Origin: Defluviitaleaceae bacterium
GTDB taxonomy: Bacteria; Bacillota; Clostridia; Lachnospirales; WQUN01
Length of the DNA stretch: 52,405 bases
NCBI GenBank assembly: GCA_009787785.1
Contig: WQSR01000013.1
Span: 1 to 52,405 of the forward strand
Direction: 5' to 3'
The position numbers and the translations under genes were made by a program. Shown here piece by piece: positions 1 through 8,290 of this stretch; the first letter of the stretch is position 1, and every line of letters starts with the position of its first letter. The notes beneath the pieces were generated by a model. It had not been told where the DNA came from and did no database searches. It saw nothing but the letters and a program-made list of their open reading frames with translations.

Positions 1-978
1 GGGCAGAGTGTAACGGCGGCGAAGTTTGAAACTTTTGCGGAAACATGGTTAAAAGATTATGCGGAAATAACCGTAAAACGTACAACCATGTGTGTATACC
101 GTGAATTGATAAAGCGGATATATCCAGTCATAGGACACATAAGGATTGATAAAATATCGCCGCTTAACATTCAAAAACTTGTACAAACCCTAAGCAATGA
201 GGGAATGTCACCACGAACAATAAAAACCTATGTACGTTTTGTGTCGGGCATATTAAATTATGCCATTAAAAAGCGGCTCATAACCTACAACCCCTGCACC
301 ACCGTTGATTTTCCAAAGGAACGACCCAAAGAGCAGCTAACCCATGAAATTTACAGCATTGAAGAAGTAAAACAACTGTTGGAACTGCTAAAACAGGAAG
401 ATAACGAGAAATATCCGTTTTACGTGTATTTCGTATTAGCAGTATACATGGGCGCAAGAAAAGGCGAATTGTTAGGGCTTGAATGGAAAGACATAGATTT
501 TGATAATGATATGATTTCCATAAACCGTGCCTATTACTACAGCTATTTAGAACGTGAATATTACACCGACACGCCGAAAACAGCAACAAGCCGCCGAAGC
601 CTAAAACTTCCCGTCCATGTGATGGAAACTTTGCGAAGTCTGCAAGTGTGGCAGGAAAAGTACAGGGAATTATGCGGCGGTTCGTGGGTGGATAATGACA
701 GGCTTTTTACAACATACAACGGTGATGTAATGGCAACAACCGCCCCCCGCGATTACTTTCAGCGTTTTTGCAAACGTAACGGCATACGCTACATCAAGCC
801 CCATGCGTTCAGACATTTTAACGCCAGCATCTTAATCAATAGCGGTGTTGACATTGTAACGGTTCAAGCGGCGTTAGGGCATAGTACACCTATCACGACA
901 CTAAGGGTATATAGCCACGCTTTCAACAATGCAAAAACTCGTGCAATGGAAGCTATTGCAAACGCTATTGATATTTAA
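1..978 (+). CDS. Tyrosine recombinase / phage-type integrase, 5' end cut by window
   Basis: Site-specific recombinase that would integrate or excise a mobile element. The frame is open from base 1, and the residues before the first ATG (position 88) continue the family's SAM-like arm domain (KFETFAETWLKDYAE), so the gene starts outside the window. Counting from the methionine at 88, the catalytic set is complete: R124 (GARKGELLGLEW), K164 (TPKTATS), H239 and R242 (HAFRHFNAS), H265 (GHSTP) and nucleophile Y275 (RVYSH). It resembles Tn916/ICE-type integrases. It stands at the edge of an A+T-rich accessory block, and an inverted repeat lies just downstream. The visible part is intact, so the enzyme may be active. 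Its partner excisionase, if any, is outside the window. Confidence 0.93.
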   Translation, partial: GQSVTAAKFETFAETWLKDYAEITVKRTTMCVYRELIKRIYPVIGHIRIDKISPLNIQKLVQTLSNEGMSPRTIKTYVRFVSGILNYAIKKRLITYNPCTTVDFPKERPKEQLTHEIYSIEEVKQLLELLKQEDNEKYPFYVYFVLAVYMGARKGELLGLEWKDIDFDNDMISINRAYYYSYLEREYYTDTPKTATSRRSLKLPVHVMETLRSLQVWQEKYRELCGGSWVDNDRLFTTYNGDVMATTAPRDYFQRFCKRNGIRYIKPHAFRHFNASILINSGVDIVTVQAALGHSTPITTLRVYSHAFNNAKTRAMEAIANAIDI

Positions 979-1019
979 CAAGTGCTTGTACCTTGTGTTT
1001 GTTTCCAGTAGCATATACC

Positions 1020-1070
1020 ATAAAATCTTGACCAAACAAAGACCAAGTGAGGTAAAGACCAAGATTTTAT
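1020..1070. repeat. Inverted repeat with internal direct repeats downstream of the integrase
   Basis: Arms ATAAAATCTTG (1020-1030) and CAAGATTTTAT (1060-1070) are perfect complements separated by 29 bases. Inside lie two copies of AAAGACCAAG (1038-1047 and 1054-1063), 16 bases apart. This could be a recombinase arm-binding or attachment site, or a transcription terminator for the integrase. There is no T-run right after the second arm, which weakens the terminator reading. The rest of 979-1227 shows no convincing gene. Confidence 0.5.
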
Positions 1071-1227
1071 GAAGCAAAAAAGCCAGTGTTTATGCGGGTT
1101 TAAGGGTGAAAGGTGGCTTTACACACTTACGTGTGGTACATAAGTGCGCCATTTGTTTTTGTTGTTCAGCTAGTGAAGTAATTTTATCACATCGTTGTTG
1201 CTTTGTGCTGATGTTATCCGAACTGCG

Positions 1228-1989
1228 TTATTTACACCTTTCACAAATTACATTGTACTTGTTTGTAGTAAATTTACAAGAAGGGAAGTTTTCACAGCCT
1301 AAAAAATGAACGTTGGTATTTCTGTTAAGCTTCTCAATAAGGACGCCGCGGCATTTTGGACAAACAGCATTTTTAGCGGCCAGCTGTTGCAGATGAAGCT
1401 CTCTTACAGACGCATCAGGGCGGGAATATTTTGAAAGATGGCTGATAATCATATTTCGTTCGTCTTTTGAAATAACATTGGGAGATTTATTAATCACTTT
1501 TTTTATATAAGATTTGAAACTTTTTCTTTGGATAACAACAACATTGTCGGAAGTGACAGAAATATTTTTCAACGTGCACCGGTCACTGAAAACTATCAGA
1601 GAAAGAATAGGAAGCGTCGGAAACTGTGTAAGCAAAGGCTTCAAAGAATCAACGTGTGTTTGATTTTGCATGATTGGGTTATAAAAAGAAAACTTATATC
1701 CCGGGAGGGTCTGCGTCCAGTTGATATCTTTTTCATGACCGTAAATCCAGCCACTCAAATTTTTAGATTCAACAACAATTATGCATTTGCGACAAACAAC
1801 AGCCAAGTCAATTTCAGTAAGCTCTCCGTTGTTTTTGGGTATGTATAGGTTGCGCAGTATTTGGCGTTTGGAAAACCATCCACGAAGCTCCCTATAGGTA
1901 AATTGTTCGCCCATAGAACCACGGTCTTTGTATTCATTTGGGTTAAGCAAATAATCAATAAAAGTTTCAATGTGGTAAAAAAATCCCAT
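1228..1989 (-). CDS. NERD-domain (nuclease-related) protein with C-terminal topoisomerase-type zinc finger
   Basis: About 253 residues. The first two thirds match the NERD pattern: an early GSMGEQFTYREL segment, then ELTEIDLAVVCRKCIIVVESKNLSG, where E/D and the ESK lysine fit the restriction-endonuclease-like core. The C-terminus carries a zinc finger of the topoisomerase I type (CPKCRG...GCENFPSCKFT, four cysteines). I place the start at the ATG at 1989 because it has a GGGGG ribosome-binding site; an in-frame TTG at 2001 is the alternative. The ATG begins two bases after the stop of the XRE remnant, so the two may be cotranscribed. NERD proteins are thought to act on nucleic acids, and many sit on mobile elements. 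The exact role is unknown. Confidence 0.8.
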   Translation of the reverse strand: MGFFYHIETFIDYLLNPNEYKDRGSMGEQFTYRELRGWFSKRQILRNLYIPKNNGELTEIDLAVVCRKCIIVVESKNLSGWIYGHEKDINWTQTLPGYKFSFYNPIMQNQTHVDSLKPLLTQFPTLPILSLIVFSDRCTLKNISVTSDNVVVIQRKSFKSYIKKVINKSPNVISKDERNMIISHLSKYSRPDASVRELHLQQLAAKNAVCPKCRGVLIEKLNRNTNVHFLGCENFPSCKFTTNKYNVICERCK

Positions 1990-1991
1990 GT

Positions 1992-2198
1992 CTACCCCCA
2001 AACACGTCTATCAAACTCGGCTTCTTTTTCCATCTTTTTGAGAATCTTCTCGCGCTCGCGTTCTTCGAGTACCTGGCGCATGGCATTCAATCCGCTGTCC
2101 GAGGAAAGACCGACGAACCAATCACTGGTAACCTCAAAAAGTTTTGATAACATAGCCAACATTTCAAGATTAGGTTCTGTACTATATAATAGTACCAA
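1992..2198 (-). pseudogene. XRE-family regulator remnant (C-terminal half of HTH domain only)
   Basis: The readable segment TEPNLEMLAMLSKLFEVTSD followed by WFVGL matches the last helices of a Cro/C1-type helix-turn-helix, where the family has PSLETLIKLAKLFNVSTDYLLG-like sequence. The first helices are missing: upstream there is no frame continuing the domain, only a TTG and the promoter of the divergent gene. A charged tail (EEREREKILKKMEKEAEF) follows. I read this as a 5'-truncated regulator whose front was lost by deletion. It could still be translated from the TTG at 2198, but it would not bind DNA in the normal way. Confidence 0.55.
2179..2195 (+). promoter_or_regulatory. Palindromic operator overlapping a TATAAT -10 box
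   Basis: GTACTAT and ATAGTAC form a perfect 7-bp palindrome around ATA. The hexamer TATAAT (2185-2190) lies inside it, about 40 bases before the ATG at 2231. A -35 match is poor (TTTCAA region). A dyad over a -10 box is a classic repressor site. The neighbouring broken XRE gene may once have supplied the repressor (inference). Confidence 0.5.
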
Positions 2199-2230
2199 TA
2201 AGTTAGCAAATTATTAGGTGGGGAGAAACC

Positions 2231-2905
2231 ATGGGTATAAAAAATTCGACAAAAGGCTATTTGGCACAATCTGTACGCACAAACGGAAAGCTTGTACTGC
2301 TCGTGTTGCTGGGTATATTAGTGGCAGGGATTGGTGTTTCGCTTGTGGGAATTATCCCTGAGCACAGGGCGTTAGTTTCCGTAATCATTTCTGACATACC
2401 GGCGAAGGTAACAACCCTTCTTATTCCGATTATTTTAATTCTTAAAACAAAAGACTACGCGGAATGGATTTTGGCAAACCCAAATGTAGATGTCACGAAA
2501 AAAGGCTTTATAAATGGAATGTATCTTGAAGGTTTTTTGGCATCGCTCTTGGGTCTTGTGGCATTAGCAATCATTTGGGTTGTCGCACACTTCATAAGCC
2601 CCGAAATAGTTGATATGAACGAAGGGATTGGCGTTATTGGTGGCGCACTTGGCATAGCGTGGGGCATGATAGGCTTGGTTTATTCACTTCAATTTACAAA
2701 ACTTGGAGAGATTAGCGAGGGTGCGATATTGTTTGCAATTGGCTTTTTTGTTCCATTTGGGGTTGTTGTGGCAATCCAGCAAATATTTCATGCGCTTGAA
2801 TTGTCATTAGCATTTATTGCTGGTGTTCCCGCTCTGGTCGGCATATTGGTGCTTGTGGTGTCACGCCCGGTAGCTGTTATATGGCAAGAAAGGGTAGATT
2901 TGTAG
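2231..2905 (+). CDS. Polytopic membrane protein of unknown function
   Basis: 224 residues with about six to seven hydrophobic segments, roughly at 20-45, 50-72, 95-120, 130-152, 160-180 and 190-215. It has no recognisable catalytic motif. A strong ribosome-binding site (AGGTGGGGAG) precedes the ATG. The N-terminus is short and basic, followed by an early hydrophobic helix. I do not recognise the family with confidence. Many integrated elements carry such orphan membrane proteins. It stands alone on the plus strand, with a remnant regulator behind it and a histidine kinase gene convergent to it. Confidence 0.65.
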   Translation: MGIKNSTKGYLAQSVRTNGKLVLLVLLGILVAGIGVSLVGIIPEHRALVSVIISDIPAKVTTLLIPIILILKTKDYAEWILANPNVDVTKKGFINGMYLEGFLASLLGLVALAIIWVVAHFISPEIVDMNEGIGVIGGALGIAWGMIGLVYSLQFTKLGEISEGAILFAIGFFVPFGVVVAIQQIFHALELSLAFIAGVPALVGILVLVVSRPVAVIWQERVDL

Positions 2906-2911
2906 CGGAGA

Positions 2912-2929
2912 GTATAGCCGAATAAAACG
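2912..2929 (+). repeat. Left copy of 18-bp direct repeat GTATAGCCGAATAAAACG
   Basis: Matches 8931-8948 at 17 of 18 positions (A/G at one site). The two copies bracket the kinase, regulator, ABC transporter and alarmone synthetase block. The 11-mer TATAGCCGAAT occurs a third time, inverted, at 9077-9088. This may be an insertion or excision footprint. Confidence 0.5.
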
Positions 2930-3023
2930 GGAACGGGCCGCCACAGCGCAATCATTTCAACCGCTTAGCGGGATAATGGTATAAGAATGAGCGGTAGCGC
3001 GGAAAGATTTGTGTGGCAAAAAT

Positions 3024-4475
3024 TTATTTGGAAGATAGGGTAATAGGCGCGGTTATGATAAACCTTGCGCCTGTTGGTGCTACGCTTGAAATGTCATCGT
3101 AAATATTTTCAGCCATAATACTTCCGTCCACTTTTTTAATTACATCTTTACAAATAGCCAATCCCAAGCCGGAATTGCCATTTGCACCTTTGTAAAACCG
3201 CTCGAAAATATGTGGCAAATCATCTTGAAGAATGCCACTACCGTCATCTTCGATTGTGATTTTGACGCGCTCATCCAACGATAAATAGCTAACCTTAACC
3301 CTAGTTTTCGCGTGTCGTATGCAGTTGGACATTATATTGTCAATCGCTCTTTGCAATTTTTCTTCGTCAGATTGCAAATTCATTTCACCGGGAGGGAAGT
3401 CAAGCTCCAATTCCTTTCCGCTTTTATTACCCAAAATTTTTATTCGCTCGGCACTATCATACAGCGTATTTTTTAAGTCAAATGATGAGATGTTGAGCGC
3501 ATCCATCCCGCTGTCCAATCTTGATAAATACAAAAGCTGTGCAACCAAGCCTTCCATTCTTGAACTTTCCACAAGAATAATTTGCGAGGCTTCGTTTTTG
3601 TCTAGCACATCAGCTAAAATCCCCTCTGCGTAGCCTTGAATTGACATGAGTGGTGTCCGCATTTCATGGGAAACGTTTTGGAAAAATTGCTTCTGGTTAC
3701 TTTCGTAAGTGTTAAGCATATTTGACATATTGTTCATGCTTTGTGCAAGCATATTAAATTCTTTGTAATTGAAACCGTCTACCTTTTCATTAAAATTCCC
3801 CTGTCCAATTATTTCTGCATAATTACAAAGTCGCATAATTGCTCTTTGCACAGTCGTTGAGATTAAAACAGCCAGTAAAACACTTATAATCCCGGAGGCA
3901 AAAAGTAAAATCCCCAATGTTTGGTTTATGTTCCTCATAAACATCATCGCAGATGTTATGTCGGTATAAAGCAAAACAGAAAAATATATTTCTCCGGGTA
4001 TCATGTACTTTACAGCCGCTAAATAGTAGGTGTTGTTTGTACCTGCCAACCTAACCATTGCGGCATCTTCAAATGAACTTCTGTTTCCTATAAAATAATT
4101 TGCAAGAAAAATGATTTCTGAGGCTAATTCATCCTCCATTTGATGTATATTGGGTGAAACAATTTCATTAAACTCGCTAATGATAATTCCATCCGTGTTC
4201 ATCATAAGTTGGCGAAGTGACCCCATCTGCCGTATTTGCAATAAAACATTTTCCATTATTACAATAGAAGGCTGCCGTCCTCTGCCAAAGGGAAGATTCA
4301 TCATCATGTTATCAGCAAAGGTTTCTATATTTACAATACTTCTTGAAAGCTCACGATTCGCCTCTGCGCTAATAAAGTTATTTGTCAAAACATTAAAAAG
4401 CAATAGCACGATGGACAAAATAACAAAAAGCATACCGATAAAATTGCGGATAAGAATTAGCTTGAAACTTCTCAT
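3024..4475 (-). CDS. Membrane sensor histidine kinase
   Basis: 483 residues. The layout is: N-terminal transmembrane helix (about 8-32), extracytoplasmic sensor (about 35-180), second helix (about 186-208), HAMP-like linker, HisKA domain with phospho-acceptor H270 (VSHEMRTPL), and HATPase with N box (DNIMSNCIRHA), G1 (DDGSGI) and G2 (NSGLGLAI). It would autophosphorylate and pass phosphate to the regulator encoded just upstream; their genes overlap by four bases (ATGA type). The pair is divergent to an FtsX-type ABC exporter. In Firmicutes that arrangement often means sensing of a peptide or cell-wall stress and induction of the exporter. The ligand is unknown. Confidence 0.92.
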   Translation of the reverse strand: MRSFKLILIRNFIGMLFVILSIVLLLFNVLTNNFISAEANRELSRSIVNIETFADNMMMNLPFGRGRQPSIVIMENVLLQIRQMGSLRQLMMNTDGIIISEFNEIVSPNIHQMEDELASEIIFLANYFIGNRSSFEDAAMVRLAGTNNTYYLAAVKYMIPGEIYFSVLLYTDITSAMMFMRNINQTLGILLFASGIISVLLAVLISTTVQRAIMRLCNYAEIIGQGNFNEKVDGFNYKEFNMLAQSMNNMSNMLNTYESNQKQFFQNVSHEMRTPLMSIQGYAEGILADVLDKNEASQIILVESSRMEGLVAQLLYLSRLDSGMDALNISSFDLKNTLYDSAERIKILGNKSGKELELDFPPGEMNLQSDEEKLQRAIDNIMSNCIRHAKTRVKVSYLSLDERVKITIEDDGSGILQDDLPHIFERFYKGANGNSGLGLAICKDVIKKVDGSIMAENIYDDISSVAPTGARFIITAPITLSSK

Positions 4476-5182
4476 TTGTTACCACCTTTTCCTATCTTGA
4501 AGCCGAAACCCCAGACTGTGTCTATCAACACATTGCTGTTTGCGCTGGTCAATTTTCGGCGTAACCGCTTAACCGTGTCATCGGTTGCCCGGCTCTCGAC
4601 AGCGTTGGCATATCCCCATATGGTGTTTAACAATTCCTCTCTGGATACGGCTTTGTGTTTATTCTCAATCAGATAGACAAGCAGATTAAATTCGGTTTTC
4701 GTTAAATTCAAACCCTCATCTCGGCAGTGAATGGTCATTCCGCGTGGAGCTATTTTCAAATCTTCGTAGGTAATTTCCTCAGATTCAGCTTCTCCCTTCG
4801 CGGCAGCTTGGGTGTCCAAATCAACCCTGCGGAGAATTGCCTTCACGCGCATGGTTAGCATCACAGGACTGAATGGCTTTGTGAAATAGTCATCGCTTCC
4901 CAGCGAAATCCCCGAAATATAATCTTCTTCTGTGTCTTTCGCGCTTAGCATGATTATGGGTACGCCGGATTCTGCTCTCAGCTTTGTACATATTATTAAG
5001 CCGCTACTCCCGGGCATCATAATGTCAAGGATTACCAAGTCGCATTGCTTCTTATTAAATGCCTCCAAAAGTAAATCCCCTGTTTCAAATACTTCAACTT
5101 GGTATCTTTCTTTTTCCAAAAAGGCTTTTACCAAATTACGGATATTTGCTTCATCATCGGCTACATAAATTAGCTTCTGCAT
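4472..5182 (-). CDS. OmpR/PhoB-family response regulator
   Basis: 236 residues. The receiver domain (1-120) has the acidic pair D9/D10, phospho-acceptor D53 (VILDIMMPG) and lysine in TKPFSP. The winged-helix DNA-binding domain (about 145-230) ends with RATDDTVKRLRRKL and DTVWGFGFKIG, typical of the recognition and wing segments. It is the partner of the overlapping kinase gene. Likely targets are the repeats at 5241-5281 and 5334-5373 between this gene and the ABC permease (inference). Its receiver closely resembles that of the degraded regulator at 7722, pointing to a duplicated system. Confidence 0.93.
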   Translation of the reverse strand: MQKLIYVADDEANIRNLVKAFLEKERYQVEVFETGDLLLEAFNKKQCDLVILDIMMPGSSGLIICTKLRAESGVPIIMLSAKDTEEDYISGISLGSDDYFTKPFSPVMLTMRVKAILRRVDLDTQAAAKGEAESEEITYEDLKIAPRGMTIHCRDEGLNLTKTEFNLLVYLIENKHKAVSREELLNTIWGYANAVESRATDDTVKRLRRKLTSANSNVLIDTVWGFGFKIGKGGNK

Positions 5183-5240
5183 AAAATCACCTTTTTAATA
5201 ATACCATGCCAAGTCTATTGAATAAAACAGCAAATCGGTT

Positions 5241-5373
5241 TTGCCACAAAGTTGCCACAGAATTTCGGAGATTTTTCCGCAGGTTGAAATGTAGAATACA
5301 CACATAACAGCAAAATCAAGCGTGGACACTCTTTTGCCACAAATATTCCGCAGAATTTCGGAGATTTGCCGCA
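5241..5373. promoter_or_regulatory. Two about 40-bp direct repeats in the divergent promoter region
   Basis: Copies at 5241-5281 and 5334-5373 are exactly 93 bases apart. Each begins TTGCCACAAA and shares the identical core CAGAATTTCGGAGATTT (5258-5274 and 5351-5367), then TTCCGCA or GCCGCA. TTGCCACA occurs again at 5252. The second copy ends with TTGCCG, which could serve as the -35 of the permease promoter. Repeats with this layout between a regulator gene and its target are probable response-regulator sites. The binding assignment is inference. Confidence 0.55.
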
Positions 5374-5416
5374 CAAGGCAGTGTAAATACATAAAATCAG
5401 AAAGCAGGGAATTTCA

Positions 5417-7003
5417 ATGTTCATATTTCAAAACGCTTTGCAAAACTTGATGCGTAATAAGGGACGGAACATCTTACTGTCCGCTATCATTTTTGCCATT
5501 ATCGCCACCACAGCGGTTACGCTGATTATCAACAACACGGCAAACGGGATTATTGAAGATTACCGTGTGCGCTTTGGCAGTGAAGTTAATATTATTCCCG
5601 ATACTGCCCAAATAATGGACAATATCGGTGGCATGTTCGGCGGCGGCGGTGGTTTTGGCGGCATGTTCGGCGGCGGTGGCGGCGGAGGATTTGGCGGCAG
5701 GGGTGGTCTTATTCCCCAAGTTACCCCTCAGCAATATCTCGCTTTTGCACAATTACCCCAAGTGCTTTCTTATGACATGACGGCAACCCAACCTGCATTT
5801 AACGAGCATCTCTATGTAGTTGATGGTGACGTTGACATTGAAATCGGTGGCGGTATGTTTGGTGGCGGTGGCATGGGCGGTATGTTTGGTGGTGGTGGCG
5901 GCATGGGTGCGGCCATGGCCGGTGGCATGAACATAGAAGAATTTGGGATGCCGAATGTCCGCTTACAGGGCAATTATTGGGAAGATTTCCACATGGGGCT
6001 TAGAGAGTTAGTAGATGGGGCATTTCCCCAAGCCTATGGTGAAGCCATAATAAGCATGGAATTGGCAGAATTAAATGGCGTTGTAGTGGGAGACACCCTT
6101 CGCCTGTACACACCTATCATGCCGGCAGATTCTGATGAAATGTCCTTAACTGCCAGAAATTTAACCATTGTGGGCATCTATTTTGATATGACCCAAGAAA
6201 ATATTACAGGCGGTTTTGTCCGAGCGGCGTTCTTAAACAGGCGAAATGAAGTGCTTACAACGCTGGACACCGTTACCGCATCCATTGGTTACAGCGCGAA
6301 CGGTGTAAATATAACAGCAACCTACTTTCTACGTGAGCCGGAACTGCTTCCCTATTTCGAAGCAGAATTGAGAAATCTCGGACTTGACCCGATGATGTTG
6401 GTAACAACAAACGATGCCGCATACTATGCCATTGTTCAGCCTGTTATGGGGCTTAGAGATATTACCTCCACTTTTATGATAATTGTACTTGTGCTGGGTG
6501 GAATCGTGATGGTATTTCTTGCATCCATATCCATTCGGGAGCGGAAATATGAAATCGGCGTTCTTAGGGCAATGGGAATGAAAAAGCGCAAGGTCGCTTT
6601 GGGATTATGGGCAGAAATGCTCACTATTACACTAGTCTGCCTTGTGTTGGGATTGACCGTAGGAACAGTGGTTGCACAGCCTATTTCTGATACCTTGTTG
6701 GCGGCACAGATTGAAAATATAACCCCGGTGGTCGAAGAAACAACAACAGGCGGCATGAGCGGAATGTTCGGCGGCGGTGGTGGTTTGGGCGGTATGCTCG
6801 GCGGCGGCAGATTAGGCGGTATGCTCGGCGGTGGCAATCAAGTGGATGCAGAGCCATTGTCCGAGCTGGATGTTTCCCTCGGTACAATAACAATCTTGCA
6901 GATAATCGGAATTTCCCTGTTTTTGGCAACAGTAGCCGGGGTAGTATCCACAATGAGAATTACCAAGTACGAACCCATCAAAATTCTTATGGAAAGGAAC
7001 TAG
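5417..7003 (+). CDS. MacB/FtsX-type ABC transporter permease with glycine-rich extracellular insertions
   Basis: 528 residues. The first transmembrane helix (about 17-40) is followed by a large MacB-type extracytoplasmic domain, then three C-terminal helices (about 355-375, 395-415, 495-518) with the FtsX signature RERKYEIGVLRAMGM between helices 2 and 3. It forms the membrane part of an exporter with the ATPase encoded eight bases downstream. The odd feature is three Gly/Met/Phe-rich stretches of GGMFGGGG-type repeats (residues 71-97, 144-171 and about 445-475). By FtsX topology all three face outside: two in the first ectodomain, one in the loop between helices 3 and 4. The start follows a modest AGGGAA site. 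Confidence 0.9.
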   Translation: MFIFQNALQNLMRNKGRNILLSAIIFAIIATTAVTLIINNTANGIIEDYRVRFGSEVNIIPDTAQIMDNIGGMFGGGGGFGGMFGGGGGGGFGGRGGLIPQVTPQQYLAFAQLPQVLSYDMTATQPAFNEHLYVVDGDVDIEIGGGMFGGGGMGGMFGGGGGMGAAMAGGMNIEEFGMPNVRLQGNYWEDFHMGLRELVDGAFPQAYGEAIISMELAELNGVVVGDTLRLYTPIMPADSDEMSLTARNLTIVGIYFDMTQENITGGFVRAAFLNRRNEVLTTLDTVTASIGYSANGVNITATYFLREPELLPYFEAELRNLGLDPMMLVTTNDAAYYAIVQPVMGLRDITSTFMIIVLVLGGIVMVFLASISIRERKYEIGVLRAMGMKKRKVALGLWAEMLTITLVCLVLGLTVGTVVAQPISDTLLAAQIENITPVVEETTTGGMSGMFGGGGGLGGMLGGGRLGGMLGGGNQVDAEPLSELDVSLGTITILQIIGISLFLATVAGVVSTMRITKYEPIKILMERN

Positions 7004-7011
7004 GTGATGAC

Positions 7012-7686
7012 ATGAGCGTATTAACCTTAAAGAACGTGACATACAAATACGAAGGCACAACAAAAAATGTGCTAAACGGCATAAGCAGTGAATTTGATGC
7101 CGGAAAGGTATATGCCATTGTGGGAAAATCTGGCTCCGGCAAATCTACACTGCTATCACTAATCGCCGGATTGGACAATTGCACAGGCGGCGCGATATGG
7201 TGTGGCAAAAAGAACTTGAAAGAACTCGACAGAGATTCCTACAGGTCTAACCATATTGGCGTAGTTTTCCAAGCCTATAATTTGCTGACAAATGCCACTG
7301 CCGTGGAGAATATTGTACTCTCCATGTACATCAGCAATGACGGCTCCTTCAACAAAAAAGAAAAGAGAAAACAAGCCTATTCCCTTCTGGAAAAGGTTGG
7401 CATAGACAGGGAGAAGGCAGACCGCAAGGTGCTAAAACTCTCCGGCGGCGAACAACAGCGCGTAGGAATTGCCAGAGCCTTATCCCACAACCCGGAAATT
7501 TTAATTGCCGATGAACCCACAGGTAATTTAGACAACGATACAGAGGACGATGTACTCGAAATGTTTACGTCCTTTGCCCGTGAAGAAGGCAAGTGCGTCA
7601 TTATCGTTACCCACTCAAGCAAAGTAGCCTCTGTTGCAGATGTAAAATTAAATATGAAAAATGGGGAATTATCGAATGTCAGTTAA
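7012..7686 (+). CDS. ABC transporter ATP-binding protein (MacB/LolD type)
   Basis: 224 residues. Walker A is GKSGSGKST, the Q loop lies in VVFQAYNL, the ABC signature is LSGGEQQR and Walker B is [12 protein letters not shown], followed by the H loop VTHSSK. It powers the permease encoded immediately upstream and shares its transcript (gap of eight bases). Members of this class export peptides or lipophilic compounds, or drive mechanotransmission. The substrate here cannot be told from sequence. It is full length and shows no damage. Confidence 0.94.
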   Translation: MSVLTLKNVTYKYEGTTKNVLNGISSEFDAGKVYAIVGKSGSGKSTLLSLIAGLDNCTGGAIWCGKKNLKELDRDSYRSNHIGVVFQAYNLLTNATAVENIVLSMYISNDGSFNKKEKRKQAYSLLEKVGIDREKADRKVLKLSGGEQQRVGIARALSHNPEILIADEPTGNLDNDTEDDVLEMFTSFAREEGKCVIIVTHSSKVASVADVKLNMKNGELSNVS

Positions 7687-7721
7687 ATTCCAATAACCCT
7701 TTGCAGAAAGGAAGAATGACC

Positions 7722-8243
7722 ATGACAAAAAGAGTGTATATTGCCGATGATGAAGCTAATATCAGAAGTTTAATCAAAGCATTTCTGGTAAAGGCCGGGT
7801 ATGATGTTACTGATTTTGAAAATGGGGATGCACTGCTTTCAGCATTTGTTGATGAACCTGCGGATTTGGTCGTTTTGGATGTTATGATGCCGGGTTCAAA
7901 TGGATTTGTTATATGCAAAGAACTGCGAAAAAAAAGCACTGTGCCTATAATTATGCTGACGGCGAGAGACAGCGATTTAGATTATGCTACAGGATTGGAT
8001 TTGGGTAGTGATGATTATTTAATAAAACCATTCAGTCCGATGGCATTGGTAAAACGCGTTCAATCTATATTGCGGCGAATAGATATTGAACGCGAAGCGG
8101 CAAAGCAACCGGATAACCTTCTCTCGTTCATTTCCATCATGAGCAATGAGATGAAAATTCCGATGGGTGCGATTGTTGATATAGCAAACAACGGTCAATG
8201 TGCAAAACATATGTTTCTTCATTTAACTTTTCAAAGCGGTTAG
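7722..8243 (+). pseudogene. Degraded response regulator: intact receiver fused to a HisKA-like scrap
   Basis: The receiver (residues 1-120) is complete, with D9/D10, D53 (VVLDVMMPG) and IKPFSP, and strongly resembles the regulator at 4472-5182. The winged-helix domain is absent. After SILRRIDIEREA the reading continues into FISIMSNEMKIPMGAI, which looks like a histidine-kinase dimerisation box (MSHEMRTPMNAI) whose phospho-acceptor His is Asn. It then ends in unrelated sequence. I read it as a deletion that joined a regulator to its kinase and was followed by decay. I chose the ATG at 7722 (AAAGGA at good spacing) over 7716. It might still act as a phosphate sink. Confidence 0.65.
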
Positions 8244-8290
8244 AAGGGGTTTCAAATATACTGGGTGTTCAATTAGCGGAGGCTCCATAA

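Noticed and set aside
1106..1309. 67-codon open frame after the integrase
   Set aside because: Cys-rich, random-looking peptide with no ribosome-binding site; it overlaps the end of the NERD gene.
2906..3023. Terminator between the convergent membrane-protein and kinase genes
   Set aside because: Only a weak CCGC/GCGG stem is visible and no T-run follows.
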